Positions 33,789-43,530 of a DNA stretch of 64,000 nucleotides are shown here, piece after piece. This DNA is from Anthoceros angustus (Eukaryota > Streptophyta > Anthocerotopsida > Anthocerotales > Anthocerotaceae): the NCBI GenBank assembly GCA_010909165.1, contig MU008165.1:372001-436000 (forward strand), read 5' to 3'. The notes under the pieces are model-generated. The model saw nothing but the letters and a program-made list of their open reading frames with translations, was not told the origin of the DNA and did no database searches. How positions within the stretch are numbered: position 1 is the first letter of the stretch; each line of letters opens with the position of its first letter. The position numbers and the translations under genes are program-made.

Positions 33789-36700
33789 CTAAAAGAGATG
33801 TTGGGTTTCTTGAGGGTGATTAAGTTCACTCAAAATTAGCCTAGACCATACTATATCCTTGGAAATAGATGTTAGTACTCTATATTGATTCAAGACTAGA
33901 CAAGGCAATGGTAGGTGTTTCTTACTCGACCATGATATTGGAGCTCCTCCAAGAAGTAAAACATAACGATACGGATTTTGAGTATCGGGATCACCAGATA
34001 ATCGATCGGCATATGCCGTAAGTGTTAATGTTTTGATTGCTGGTGTATGCTTAAATGTCACCGCTTTGCATAGTCCCTTTAAGGTATCGAAAAATACGCT
34101 TAATCGACATCCGTGTTGATGTCGTGGTTCTCCAAAAGCGTGAGCGAGGCCGACTTCAAAAGAAATATCGGTCTAGTAAAATTGCTTAAATATATGAGAG
34201 TGCCGACATGTCGATATGGGACGGATGCCATCTCCATTTTCTCTTGAGCACTCTTAGGACTCATATCGAGTAAGCGATGCCACTAGCAAAGGTGTGGGTG
34301 CAGCTTTGCATCTTCCATTCCAATTTTGCTAAACTCTCCTTTATATACTTGGTTTGAACTATGCTCACTTTTTATTACTCCTATCGCGGATAATATTTAC
34401 ACCAAGTGCATAATTCATTTCTCCGGTCGGTCATTTCATATAATGTCCAAGCCATGCTTTATCTCATTAGGAGAATAAGAGAGTTTGTTGCCATAAAGAC
34501 GTCATCGACGTATAATAGAAGGTAAATATATCATTTCCTTAAGGTAAATATATAAGCAAGCATCGCCTTTACTTTGCTTAAATCCCTTATTCGAGAGTTG
34601 TATATGGATGGTCAAGTTCCAATTTTTGCCGGATTGCTTGAGTCCATATAGACCCTTGATCAATTTACATACTAAATGCTCCTTGCCTTTTACTTCATAA
34701 CCCTCAGGTTGCTTCATGTATATTTCTTCTTTCAAGCGCCCATACAAATATGCTGTCTTCACATCCATCATATGAAGTTCAAGATCGTACTGGGCACATA
34801 TAGCGAAGATCATGCGAAGAGTGGCAAACTTGGCTACAGGAGCATAAGTGGCCCAAGGTATATAGTCTAGTCCGAGGATTTGGGTAAAACCTCTAGCAAC
34901 TAGGCGTGCTTTATACCTTTCCACGGATCCATCTCCTTTTCTCTTTATCTTAAATACCCATTTGCTGGTTACTATTTTTCTACCCTTAGGAGGTTCAACT
35001 AATTCCCATGTAGAATTACTAATGAGGGAATTATACTCGAATCTACTGACTTCCTTCCATAGATGTTTGGAGGAGAAGAGAAGGCTTGTTTTAGGGTAAG
35101 AGGCTCTTCTAAGTCTCGTGGGCATACTTGATTATAAAGGGACTCGGGAGAATTAGAATCAGGAAAAATAGCAAGGTATCCCAAAGGGGTTCTTTCCAAC
35201 CAGCAGGGCCAGAGATGAGTGGACGTGATCTAAGGTTGTACCTTGGTGCAGGTGTGTCTTCCACAGGAACTGGTTCATCTTCTTGTTCTAAGGGATCCAT
35301 TTCTTCAGTATCATCAGCTTCCAACTGATCATTATCATCTTGAACAGGAGGTATAGCATCTTCTGAAATGGCCTCAAGGGGATCAGATGAAGGTGGAAGA
35401 GGCTCCTCCTCCTCCTGCAGCATGGGGTCAACAGAAGGAACACGAGGAGTAGGGACAAGGAAAGGAAGGGGATTAGGATCATCAAATGTAGAAAAATCAT
35501 TAGCATCATCGGAGTCAACGACTTCAACTCCCACCGTTGGAGAAAAGAGGTAAGACTCATGGAATGTAACACTCGAGCATAAAGAAGTTGTCTTGTTGAA
35601 GGGTTATATAACTTATACCCTTTAATGCCTTGATATCCTATGAAAAGATACTTGGCTGCCTTGGGATCCAACTTCTTACGTAATGCTTTAGGAATGAAGA
35701 CATATGCCGGTGATCCAAAAATACGAAGATGATCAATGGAAGGTTTCTTGCCAATAAACGCTTCATAAGGTGTCATGCCTTGTACTGCTGATGTAGGTAA
35801 GCGATTGATAAGATAGGTTGCTGTAAGAAGGGCCTCAGCCCAATAAACCTTAGGCAACTTGGCCTGTGTTAATAAGCAACCTGTTATCTCTTGTAAACGC
35901 AGATTTTTATTTTCTGCTATCCCATTTTGTTGAGGAGTATAGACAACAGTGAGTTGTTGAGCAATACCTTCTGCTCGACAAAACTCCTGAAAGTGATTAG
36001 ATGTAAATTCACCTCCATTGTCAGAACGTAATGTTTTCAGTTTGCAATCTGTAAGTCTCTCGGCCCATTTCATATAATCTTTGAAAAATTGAAAAGCATC
36101 AGACTTGTTTTGCAAGACATAGGAGGAGACAAAACGGGAAAAATCATCTATAAAAGTCAAAAAATACCTACTTCCACTAAAGGAAGATGTAGATAGAGGT
36201 CCACAGATGTCTGTATGCACTATCTCTAAAGGTTTCTTTGCCCTTTGTGGAGATTTGTTTTTAAAAGGCTCTTGGTGACGCTTGGTGAGGACACAAGTTT
36301 CGCACCAGGATAAATGCCCAACATTTGCAAGACAGGGGTTTCTGTAAAAGTTTCCCTTAGACATCTGGGTGAGTTTTTGACTATTTGGGTGACCAAGGCG
36401 ACAATGCCATAACATTGATGGAGGGGGACTTTGTGGAGAAGAACTGGTGACATAAGCAGATTGTTGACCTCCTACTAGGACAGACAATCTATAAAGGCCA
36501 TCTTCTAAAGTACCACTACAAATAATATGATTGCTATCACCTACATGAGAGAGAAAGCAACTATCTCGTAAAAGGGTCACCGCATGGAATGGGTTTGACA
36601 AATACTTGCAACGATAATAAATTCTTGCACATTAATGGAACATGGAGTACTTGGTGGAGGTGAAGGACTTGTCCGAATCACATGTCAAGACAATGTAACC

Positions 36701-36860
36701 GACCTTCGATAGGCGGTTGTGATCATCTCCCAAGAGGACGACTTGGTGCCACATGGTTGGTGAGTATGATTGAAAATAACTTTTGTTGTAACATATATGT
36801 GATGTTGCTCCTTGTCTAAATACCATGAGGTATTAGCAGGCTTGGATGATGCCAAACATA
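33789..36860 (-). pseudogene. copia pol: protease remnant, integrase, reverse transcriptase, RNase H (interrupted)
   Basis: A protease remnant lies near 36780-36830 (GATSHICYNKSYF, where the DSG active-site triplet is damaged). The best frame, 35288-36601, has the gag-pre-integrase zinc site (WHCRLGHPN, then CETCVLTKRH) and the integrase core with its acidic triad (VHTDICGP, LRSDNGGEFT, PQQNGIAENKN). An acidic linker ends in RYNLRSRP (about 35185). Reverse transcriptase is at 34502-35125 (WVFKIKRKGDGSVERYKARL, DVKTAYLYG), and its YVDD catalytic box is in a shifted frame at about 34500. RNase H remains at 33789-34061 (GDPDTQNPYRYVLLLGGAPISW). At least three frame changes separate the domains. 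It once encoded the replication enzymes of the element. Confidence 0.92.
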
Positions 36861-37227
36861 CGGTGAGCAACCTTGGAGTTGATGAAGTTTGCTTTTTAGA
36901 TGCTACATTAACTCCATGTGAAGCCTCCTTGCGAGGTTCACCATTCTTCTTTGTGACAATCCTTTTCCATATGGTTAGGGATCCTACACCAATTGCATAT
37001 AATGCCGCTCTTCTTCTTACCCTTTGAAGGTGTCGATGAAGAGCTTTCTCCAATGTTCGTACTTGGCGAAGAATATGGAGGCGTTGGGAAGAGTAACCTC
37101 GGCCTCGCCTCGTCCTCTTCCTCTACCCCTCTGCAAGTACATTACTTGTTGTTTATTAGGCTGGAGTGAGAATGGCGCCTACTTGCCTCCTCCTCGGAGA
37201 AGTGCTCCGATCGGTTAAACACTTATG

Positions 37228-37860
37228 TCAAACCCTTTGTGCCATCATCTGCAGTTCTCCGTGAATTGCGAATAAGCTGCGTTTGAGTAGTGATGAATGG
37301 ACGATAGGAGGGAGGCAATGAAGATAGAAGGGTGACATAAGCTTCCATCTCGAGATATAGGTACACCGATTCGATTCAACTTGGGAACGTGCTTGTCTAA
37401 AAGCATTAATATGATGTTCGATAGTATCGGATTCTTTCATAAATAAATTACGAAAGTTACGAGAAGTCGCCACAATGCTCATTACATCTTGTGATGAATA
37501 TAATTGAGTAAGGTGAGACCACATTTCATGAGATGTTTTGCGTGCAACATGCGACCATTTGTTGAGAGAGTCCACTTATTAATAAATCTTGTGCCTTCTC
37601 ATCCTCGGCGTCCCGAAATCAAGTTCTCGTTCATCATCGGACCTCGGTCTCGTTATGGATCCATCAACAATACCCCATAATGCTCTTTGTCTCAATGCTC
37701 CTCGCATACGTAATGCCCAAATATCATAATCTTTCCCGTTGAATCTATCTTTCTCTTTGAAACCATCACCAAAATGATAATGTGTGGGAGGATGGACATT
37801 ATCATTACCCATAGGCGAGTTTTGGGTAGCTTCAAATTCTTCTTCAATCACTCCGGCCAT
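37228..37860 (-). pseudogene. copia gag remnant
   Basis: The first frame (37579-37860) has the typical gag opening KDRFNGKDYDIWALRMRGALR. After a frameshift, 37228-37575 continues with HEMWSHLTQLYSSQ and FMKESDTIEHHINAFRQ, the UBN2-type gag core. No CCHC zinc knuckle is readable downstream, so the gag is broken. Confidence 0.85.
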
Positions 37861-37872
37861 AGCTAATCGTCC

Positions 37873-38409
37873 TTAAAGGACAAAGCTGTTGCGGTAAGGC
37901 TTATGCTCAATTTTATTGCACATATAGAATTCATCCATCGCGCTGTTTTCAGGAGATGATGACATACTCTCTAATCCTTGATTAGTATTAAACTCAGAAA
38001 GCAAAGAAAATTTTGATTTCAAATCAAATAATTCAGTTTGAAGATTAGAGACCTGAATTTTAAGAGATGAAAATTGATTATAAAAATCATGAAGAGATGG
38101 AGTTTGAATTCTATTTTTATTTGTCAAAACAGGAGTACAGGAAGAACTTAATCCAATTATTAAATTTGGAATATGGTTAAGGGCCAATTCCAAAGCTTTA
38201 ATATGAATAGGGCTGAAGTATTCAAGTAAATGACATCTTGATAACTTGATAAGCTTCCCTTGATCCGGTTTTGGAAATAAAATTGATGCAATGAAATTTG
38301 CTATAGATGAAGAGATTTGTTCTATTTCACTCTCAATAGCTTGTTGCCTAATGAGATTCTCTTTCCTTTTAACCTTCTGTTTTCTCCTTCTAATAGAATT
38401 AAAGTCCAT
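37873..38409 (-). CDS. Extra ORF between primer-binding site and gag of the copia element
   Basis: 178 codons from ATG 38409 (MDFNSIRRRKQKVKRKENLI): basic start, then alternating hydrophobic and charged stretches with coiled-coil tendency (SLKIQVSNLQTELFDLKSKF near the C-terminus). An in-frame ATG further up at 38496 would add a hydrophobic leader. It stays open while gag and pol are broken. I recognise no family; it may be an accessory or gag-like leader protein. Confidence 0.5.
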   Translation of the reverse strand: MDFNSIRRRKQKVKRKENLIRQQAIESEIEQISSSIANFIASILFPKPDQGKLIKLSRCHLLEYFSPIHIKALELALNHIPNLIIGLSSSCTPVLTNKNRIQTPSLHDFYNQFSSLKIQVSNLQTELFDLKSKFSLLSEFNTNQGLESMSSSPENSAMDEFYMCNKIEHKPYRNSFVL

Positions 38410-38579
38410 GGAGAAATTATAGAAGATTGAAACATATAAGCATGTTAAAGGAAGAGATGAAGAATTGGTGAAATAGAGAATGTAGAACAATAGCACTCCA
38501 TCTAGACGAATGCTAGATTTAAGAGTGCCTTGTAAATAATCTCCTCATATATAAGAAACATAAGCATGCAAGAGAGCAA

Positions 38580-38594
38580 CGATGCTCGATACCA
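38580..38594 (-). promoter_or_regulatory. Primer-binding site
   Basis: On the minus strand tggtatcgagcatcg follows the LTR end directly. It resembles the TGGTATCAGAGC site complementary to initiator methionine tRNA used by many plant copia elements. Confidence 0.8.
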
Positions 38595-38854
38595 TGATGA
38601 GAATCAGAGCTCTTAGATTAGAAGAAGAAGAAACAATGTAAGTGTTTAATGAGTAAAGTACAAGCCTTTAAATAGGCTGGTAGTTGGGTGGTTACAACCA
38701 TAAATGGTTGCAACCATAAGTAGTTGCAACCGTAAGTTGTTGTAACCAATATAACTAATATAACTACTAACTACCTAAATAACCCTAGGTAAATAATAAT
38801 GTTTAAGTTATGAGGCCCTAATGAATAGTGCCCTAATCTAGACCTATTTCATCA
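38595..38854 (-). repeat. 5' LTR of the copia element
   Basis: 260 bp, the partner of 31380-31641. Transcription of the element would start in this LTR on the minus strand. Confidence 0.95.
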
Positions 38855-38859
38855 AAAGG
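38855..38859. other. Target-site duplication (right) of the copia element
   Basis: aaagg, identical to 31375-31379. Confidence 0.93.
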
Positions 38860-39290
38860 TATGGCCCCCTCTGTTACTTGGAAGTGAGGTGTGGTGAGGT
38901 GAAAATTAGAGGTTTATTTCTCAAAGGATCGATCCATAGATATGAAGTACTGCCAGACGCTGAGGAGGAATTGATCCATGAGCTACACCGACAGGCATCC
39001 TCCCAATTCTGGGCAAAAGACTTAAGCTTGTCAGAAAAAGGATGTCTCCCAGGTTCAGGTTGTTCCTTTGAGGTTGAACAAGATTAAAGAGAAGACAGGA
39101 GAAATTCTAGACGATGGGAAACAAGTGACCTTGCCCATAATAAGGCAGCCTGACTACAATGGAAAAACGCAATGATGGTGGCCTTTTGGGTGCAGAGAAT
39201 GCCATGAGGGAGCATGACAACTTCGAATACTCGAAGCAGGCAAGACTGAGAAGTATGGAAGTGGTCTTGAGAAGCGTCTGGCAAAGGCTC
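38860..39290 (+). pseudogene. Unidentified coding fragments right of the copia insertion
   Basis: The plus strand reads EVRCGEVKIRGLFLKGS, then EEELIHELHRQASSQFWAK (38880-39020), then in other frames KIKEKTGEILDDGKQVTL (39080-39125) and LLGAENAMREHDNFEYSK (39180-39240). These look like the continuation of the unidentified coding sequence that ends at 31379. Several frame changes indicate decay. Confidence 0.35.
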
Positions 39291-39434
39291 ACGTAGTCCC
39301 GAAACTGTGTGGAAGAACCGCGTAATTAGGTGATAGTTTCGGTTCTCACGCTCCGCCATGTGGCTTGAGATTGTACAAGGGCTCCAGCATACCGGCGCCT
39401 TCAGACTATATCCATTTTGTGTGTGTTCAAATGG

Positions 39435-39639
39435 CTTAGGCCAAATGGACACACATTTATAAGAACGTAGTGATTAAGCATCCTGAGCTTAGATCGGTAC
39501 TTAGATGGGGTGCCTAAAGGGAGTGGATGCCCTTGGTGCAAGTAGCTTAGGCACACCATGGTACAAGTTGTTAAGTACCAAGTCCCATGACGGAAATCCG
39601 TCCTTAGTGGACTTGAATAAAATTCTTCTTCTTCTTCTT
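39435..39639 (+). mobile_element. 5S rRNA-derived SINE, full monomer
   Basis: A 205-bp copy of the same family as 22983-23185. The 5S-like head contains agaacgtagtgattaagcat and ggtacttagatggggtgcc; the body contains cttaggcacaccatggtaca; the tail is (ttc)n. A possible target duplication ttgtgtgt occurs just before (about 39418-39426) and just after the tail (about 39638). Confidence 0.78.
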
Positions 39640-39860
39640 GTGTGTTTGGGCTTTCAGCCCGCTTTCTGTTTGCAGTGTTTATCGTTGGCATGCGTTCCAC
39701 ACAGGCACCAGCATACCGTTATCCCCGACCGTATTGCATGCCATACACCAACCAACGGCCAAAAACCTCAACATGGAGAGGGTGCGATGGACTTTGTATA
39801 TTCAGCCGCTTCAAATATTATTGTGTTTATTCTACTTGTAACCCTGGGTGTGTAAGGAAG

Positions 39861-39892
39861 TAGTCCAATGGTTAAGGATTTGGGTTCAATCC
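39861..39892 (+). other. tRNA-like pol III promoter boxes (fragment)
   Basis: tagtccaatgg fits box A (TRGYnnAnnGG) and ggttcaatcc fits box B (GGTTCRAnnCC). The boxes are closer than in a real tRNA and no cloverleaf folds, so this is not a tRNA gene. It may be the head of a tRNA-derived SINE. Confidence 0.35.
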
Positions 39893-40013
39893 AAGTAGGT
39901 GCAACATCGACCCAGAGAGGCGCAGGATGGTTCAAATAACCTGGCAGGCTTGCTTCCATACTTTATTATTTGGTAAATAATTATTAAAACATAAAATTAA
40001 ATTTCGCCAAAAT

Positions 40014-40030
40014 GTGTAGGCCCCTACGGT
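40014..40030 (-). repeat. 17-bp inverted partner of 29319-29335
   Basis: gtgtaggcccctacggt, exact reverse complement of the left copy 10.7 kb away; possible right terminal inverted repeat. Confidence 0.5.
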
Positions 40031-40530
40031 ACTAGAAAGGAACGGCGGCAAAAAACCCTACAGCGTATTTATGCCTCCTGCTGTCTATCAAAATTCATCG
40101 CTGTTTTTTTATAGTTCCGTGAAAAATACCTACTTGTGAAACTTATTATGTTACAATACATCTTAGACTAAGACAGCATCTTGAACTAAGAGTAAATTAA
40201 GACCAATAGCACACATGCAATTCATGAGAGGCTGTTACCTCTAGGAAGGAAGCTTCCTTTAATGGAATTCTTAGAAAAACCTTCCTCCAATGGAACTCTT
40301 TCAAAATTGTGGTGTGTATGGAATTCTAAAATTAGTTTCTTTCACTAGTAAATACTCAAACGGGACCAGCTTAAGATAAAAGAGCAAGAGGACGAATTTT
40401 ATCTTAAGATACCTAAAAAAGCATTTTGTCTTGAGTTTAAGGCGGCGATTATAGAGTTTAGGCAAAAAAAGTAGTGGGAAGGATATTAATAAGCAGGTTA
40501 CAGGGTGTAGGTTGAAGATTGTCAGACTGG

Positions 40531-40870
40531 AGAACCGACCTGGGAGAAACGGAGAAGATGTGTCAACTAAATGTGTTTTCGTGCGTGTTACGCTTGTGGG
40601 ATCACATTTTGTTGTGTGGGGTACGTTTGTGGGATCACATTTTGTTGTTTGGGGTGCATGTATTCGTGTGTTCATTGCATGTTCAGGGATATCATGATTT
40701 GATGTTGTTCCTCACCAGGGAGAAACGGAGAACATGTGCCAGCTAGATGCGTTGTCGGGGGTGTTACTACGTTTGTGGGATCAAATTTCGTTGTTTGGGG
40801 CGCATGTATCGTATGTGCCTGCATGCTCGGTGAAATCATCGTTTGATGTTTTTCCTTACCGAGCTTGAGT
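40531..40870 (+). repeat. Imperfect direct duplication upstream of the first E3 gene
   Basis: The block gggagaaacggagaa..atgtg..gttacg..tttgtgggatcacatttt..ttgtttggggtgcatgta recurs about 180 bp later; inside the first copy the gggatcacattttgttgt part is itself doubled. It ends just before the first E3 exon. Confidence 0.65.
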
Positions 40871-40882
40871 CGTTTTTTCTAC

Positions 40883-42598
40883 ATGCAGTGGTGTGAAATG
40901 GAATCGTCAAGCAATCTAGACGGTGATGAAGTTGGCGGAGAGATGGGTTGTTGCTCATTGGCTTTTGGGTGGAGAAGGAGACGTCAATATGGGCATCCGA
41001 CAAGTGAGAAGGAGACGTCAATATGGGCATCCGACTTGGTCGTCCCTGCAACTGATTCGTCAAGTGCAGTCGGTTTAAAGAGTAAGCAGGAAGACATGCA
41101 GGACGAAGTCGGGGGAATATTAATTGACGAGCAGTGTGAGCAGGAGATGTCAGAGGTCAAGTGCATCTTTTGTGAGCGAATTGTTCGCTCTTCCGGTGCT
41201 GAGAGGCAGAGGCTCAAAGAATTGGAGCCCATGTCGCTCATGGAGCTTAAGCGCAAGCTTTTAATGATCGGCATGGATATTTCCTGGTGTGAGCAAAAGA
41301 GTGACTTTGTGCAGGTTCTAAATCTTGCTTCGGCTGTTTGCTCGGAATCGGAGTGTAGGGAGCTGTTGAAGCTGACATGTTCGCAGACTTTGGGATGTGG
41401 GCATCGCTGTCGAGGAGTTCGAGCAGAACGTACTTGCCTCCCCTGTCTAGAGGTGATATCGATTGTGCTAACCCAAATGACACTTCTTGACCCATTTTTC
41501 CTCAAGCCACGATAGTGAAAATGCAATGGTATGGCGGAGAACTGATCTGACACCCTTTCCTCCTTCTCATAGGATGGCTGTCACTCAAATCCATGTGCTG
41601 CTCAGAAGGTCTTCACGTCTCGGGACGAGCTCTGTGCGATATGTATGCTGGATCCTGTTAGGCAAGCACCTGCCATACTGCTGACCTGCGGGCATATCGT
41701 GCACTTCCATTGTGCAAAGCTGAAGATTAAATCGGGATTTCCAGGCCCCGAAATCAGCTTTGGTTTCCTCGACTGTCCAATCTGTTTGCAGGTCATGAAT
41801 CATCCCACTTTGGAGTCTTTTGTAAGGGGACACGACATGCTGAGAGGGCGGGTAAGACATGAATGGTAACAAAGAGGATGCATGACACGTTCTTGGGGAA
41901 GCAATACTCGTTCATATCATGCAAAGAGATCTCAGTTTGAAACATTCGACTGTTCAGGTTAGGCAAATGGTAAAAGAGCAGCTGAAGACGGAACACATCA
42001 TGCAAGGAAAGCAACAAAAGCAGCTTGAGATGGAAAAGGAAGATGAGGGCCTCGGGGTAGAAATAACCGAGGAAATGGTGATTGCTGCCATGAAGAGGTA
42101 TCAATATCATGTGTGCTTTCAGTGCACGAAGCCATATTTTGGTGGTATTCGAAACTGCAGAGCGGAAAACGAAGGGTAGGTACTTTCAACATCTCTTGTT
42201 CGATTAAGATCTTCTGGAGTCGCTTGCGAGCTTGTACTAATCATGCTTGATTATGCAGGGAAGCCGACCATGATCCGCGCGAGCTTATGTGTGGCCACTG
42301 CGTTGCTGCAGCAGCTGGCCACGGACGATGTGGGGTAAAAGGCCATGGCACTGATTACATAGAATACAAGTGCAGATATTGCTGTTCCGTAGCTACCCGT
42401 TTTTGCCTTGGATCTGTTCATTATTGTGGCGCTTGTCACCTTCTTAGAGAAAGATGTGTGGATCCCAAGAAATTTATGCGGACCTGTCCAGGCCCTGATT
42501 CTTGCCCTCTGGGCTTGGCCCATGCCCCAAATGGCGAAGAGGCATGCCTTGGTTGTTCTCTCTGTCGTATACAACGACAAGAACAGATGTCACCGTAA
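40883..42598 (+). CDS. RCR-type (MYCBP2-like) E3 ubiquitin ligase module, short paralogue
   Basis: Exons 40883-41452, 41573-41851, 41958-42175 and 42259-42598 join in frame to 468 residues, with the same three intron positions as the gene at 44202. The first ~80 residues are unrelated to that gene and include a 33-bp duplication (YGHPTSEKETSIWASD). From CEQEMSEVKCIFC on it is collinear with it: a Cys pair, an LMELKRKLLMIGMD segment, a CGHRCRGVRAERTCLPC block, a RING finger (DELCAICMLDPVRQAPAI..CGHIVHFHC), then a tandem-cysteine domain (YHVCFQCTKPYFGGIRNC, RELMCGHC, EYKCRYCCSVATRFC, YCGACH). The relay cysteines, the Glu and the His known from MYCBP2 are retained. The RBR-like half is missing. 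Further 5' exons cannot be excluded; ATG 40898 is an alternative start. Confidence 0.75.
40979..41036 (+). repeat. 33-bp direct duplication in the first exon
   Basis: gagacgtcaatatgggcatccgac occurs twice with aagtgagaag between, within the N-terminal coding part of the short E3 paralogue. Confidence 0.9.
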
Positions 42599-43530
42599 AC
42601 GGTAGTAGAAATAATTGGAAAGTAAATACGAGCCTTAGGCTCTCCATCTCCATTTCTCCATACAGAACAAGCCCCTTTTGGCCGAGCCCTTTGCTGTGCA
42701 TGCCCCTTTTGGCCGAGTCCTTCTGTGCATGCCCCTTTTGGCCGAGTCCTTGTTGTGCATGCCCAGCAATGCCCACCAGGGCAGGTGTGAGACAAGCAAA
42801 AGTAACAACAGCAGCCAAAATGAGGCCAGCCTCCTCCATTTGTTCCATACACAACAGGGCCCCTCTTGGCCGACTCCTTGCTGTGTGCATGCCCAGCAAT
42901 CAGGGCGGTCCGTGTCAAAAACCTCACTCTGTTATCCAGCAGTCCTCTTTCAACGATCAGTGTGTGTAGCTGCCTGCCCTTCTGTTTAAGTCTTAAGGGA
43001 GATAGCCAAAATCAGGCCCTCCTGCTCCATTTGTCCGTACACAACAAGTCCGAGCCCTTGCTGGACATACCCCGCAACCAGCACAGTGCATGTCACCCAC
43101 CACATCCTTCGTGGCCAAGCTGTCAAAAACCTGGTGCGCATTGTTCTGTTCACCACATTTTGCATACTACCCACCTTGCAGGAGCCAAGAAACAAGCTAA
43201 AGGAATGCCACCGTCCAACATATCACACTGCACTCTTCTGCCAGATTCCAAGTCGGCAGCCAGTGCACAAGCTTGAAGGGCAGCTACAAACACATGAAAC
43301 TGTATCCGCACCTCATGGTACAGCTGTATGACCTCATTAGGTCTCCCATGCTTCGAGACATTATGGAAAACCACATGAAGGCGCAAGATACGGTTCCTAC
43401 CCAAGCATGACTGTGAGATCATAACTCGTCGCGCCACAAGGAAATCCTCATTCAGTAATGTTCCTGTTATGAGACCCATGAATTTTAGTTGCCTGGTCGA
43501 ATTCACATTGAGACGAACGTGGGTCATAAG
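42430..43530 (-). pseudogene. Decayed PPR gene between the two E3 genes
   Basis: Minus-strand pieces in several frames read VFHNVSKHGRPNEVIQLYHE, FVAALQACALAADLESGRRV (43270-43400), QVFDSLATKDVV (about 43110-43150), LVAGYVQQGLG and VVYGQMEQEGLILA (42990-43090), and GHAQQGLGQKG..LVLYGEMEMESLRL (42630-42790). All are PLS-type PPR motif fragments with broken frames. A 31-bp unit inside (see repeat) was expanded after decay. No intact start, E motif or frame. Confidence 0.7.
42667..42768. repeat. ~31-bp tandem repeat, three copies, in the PPR relic
   Basis: Units gccccttttggccgagtcctt followed by tgctgtgcat variants. It is an expansion of part of a PPR motif (minus strand LGQKGHAQQ repeated). 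Confidence 0.85.

Larger units (their letters stand above)
31380..38854 (-). mobile_element. Complete Ty1/copia LTR retrotransposon, 7475 bp
   Basis: LTRs at 38595-38854 (5') and 31380-31641 (3') begin and end with the inverted hexamer TGATGA..TCATCA. They differ by about five substitutions and two single-base indels. The insertion is flanked by a 5-bp target duplication aaagg (31375-31379 and 38855-38859). Primer-binding site and polypurine tract abut the LTRs. Read on the minus strand the order is an extra leader ORF, gag, protease remnant, integrase, reverse transcriptase and RNase H remnant, the copia order (integrase before RT). Stops and frameshifts interrupt gag and pol, so this copy is not autonomous. 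Between RNase H and the 3' LTR there are ~1.8 kb of non-pol DNA, including an antisense spliced ORF. Confidence 0.96.

Noticed and set aside
39861-39932. Possible tRNA gene
   Set aside because: A and B boxes are too close and no acceptor stem or anticodon arm can be paired.
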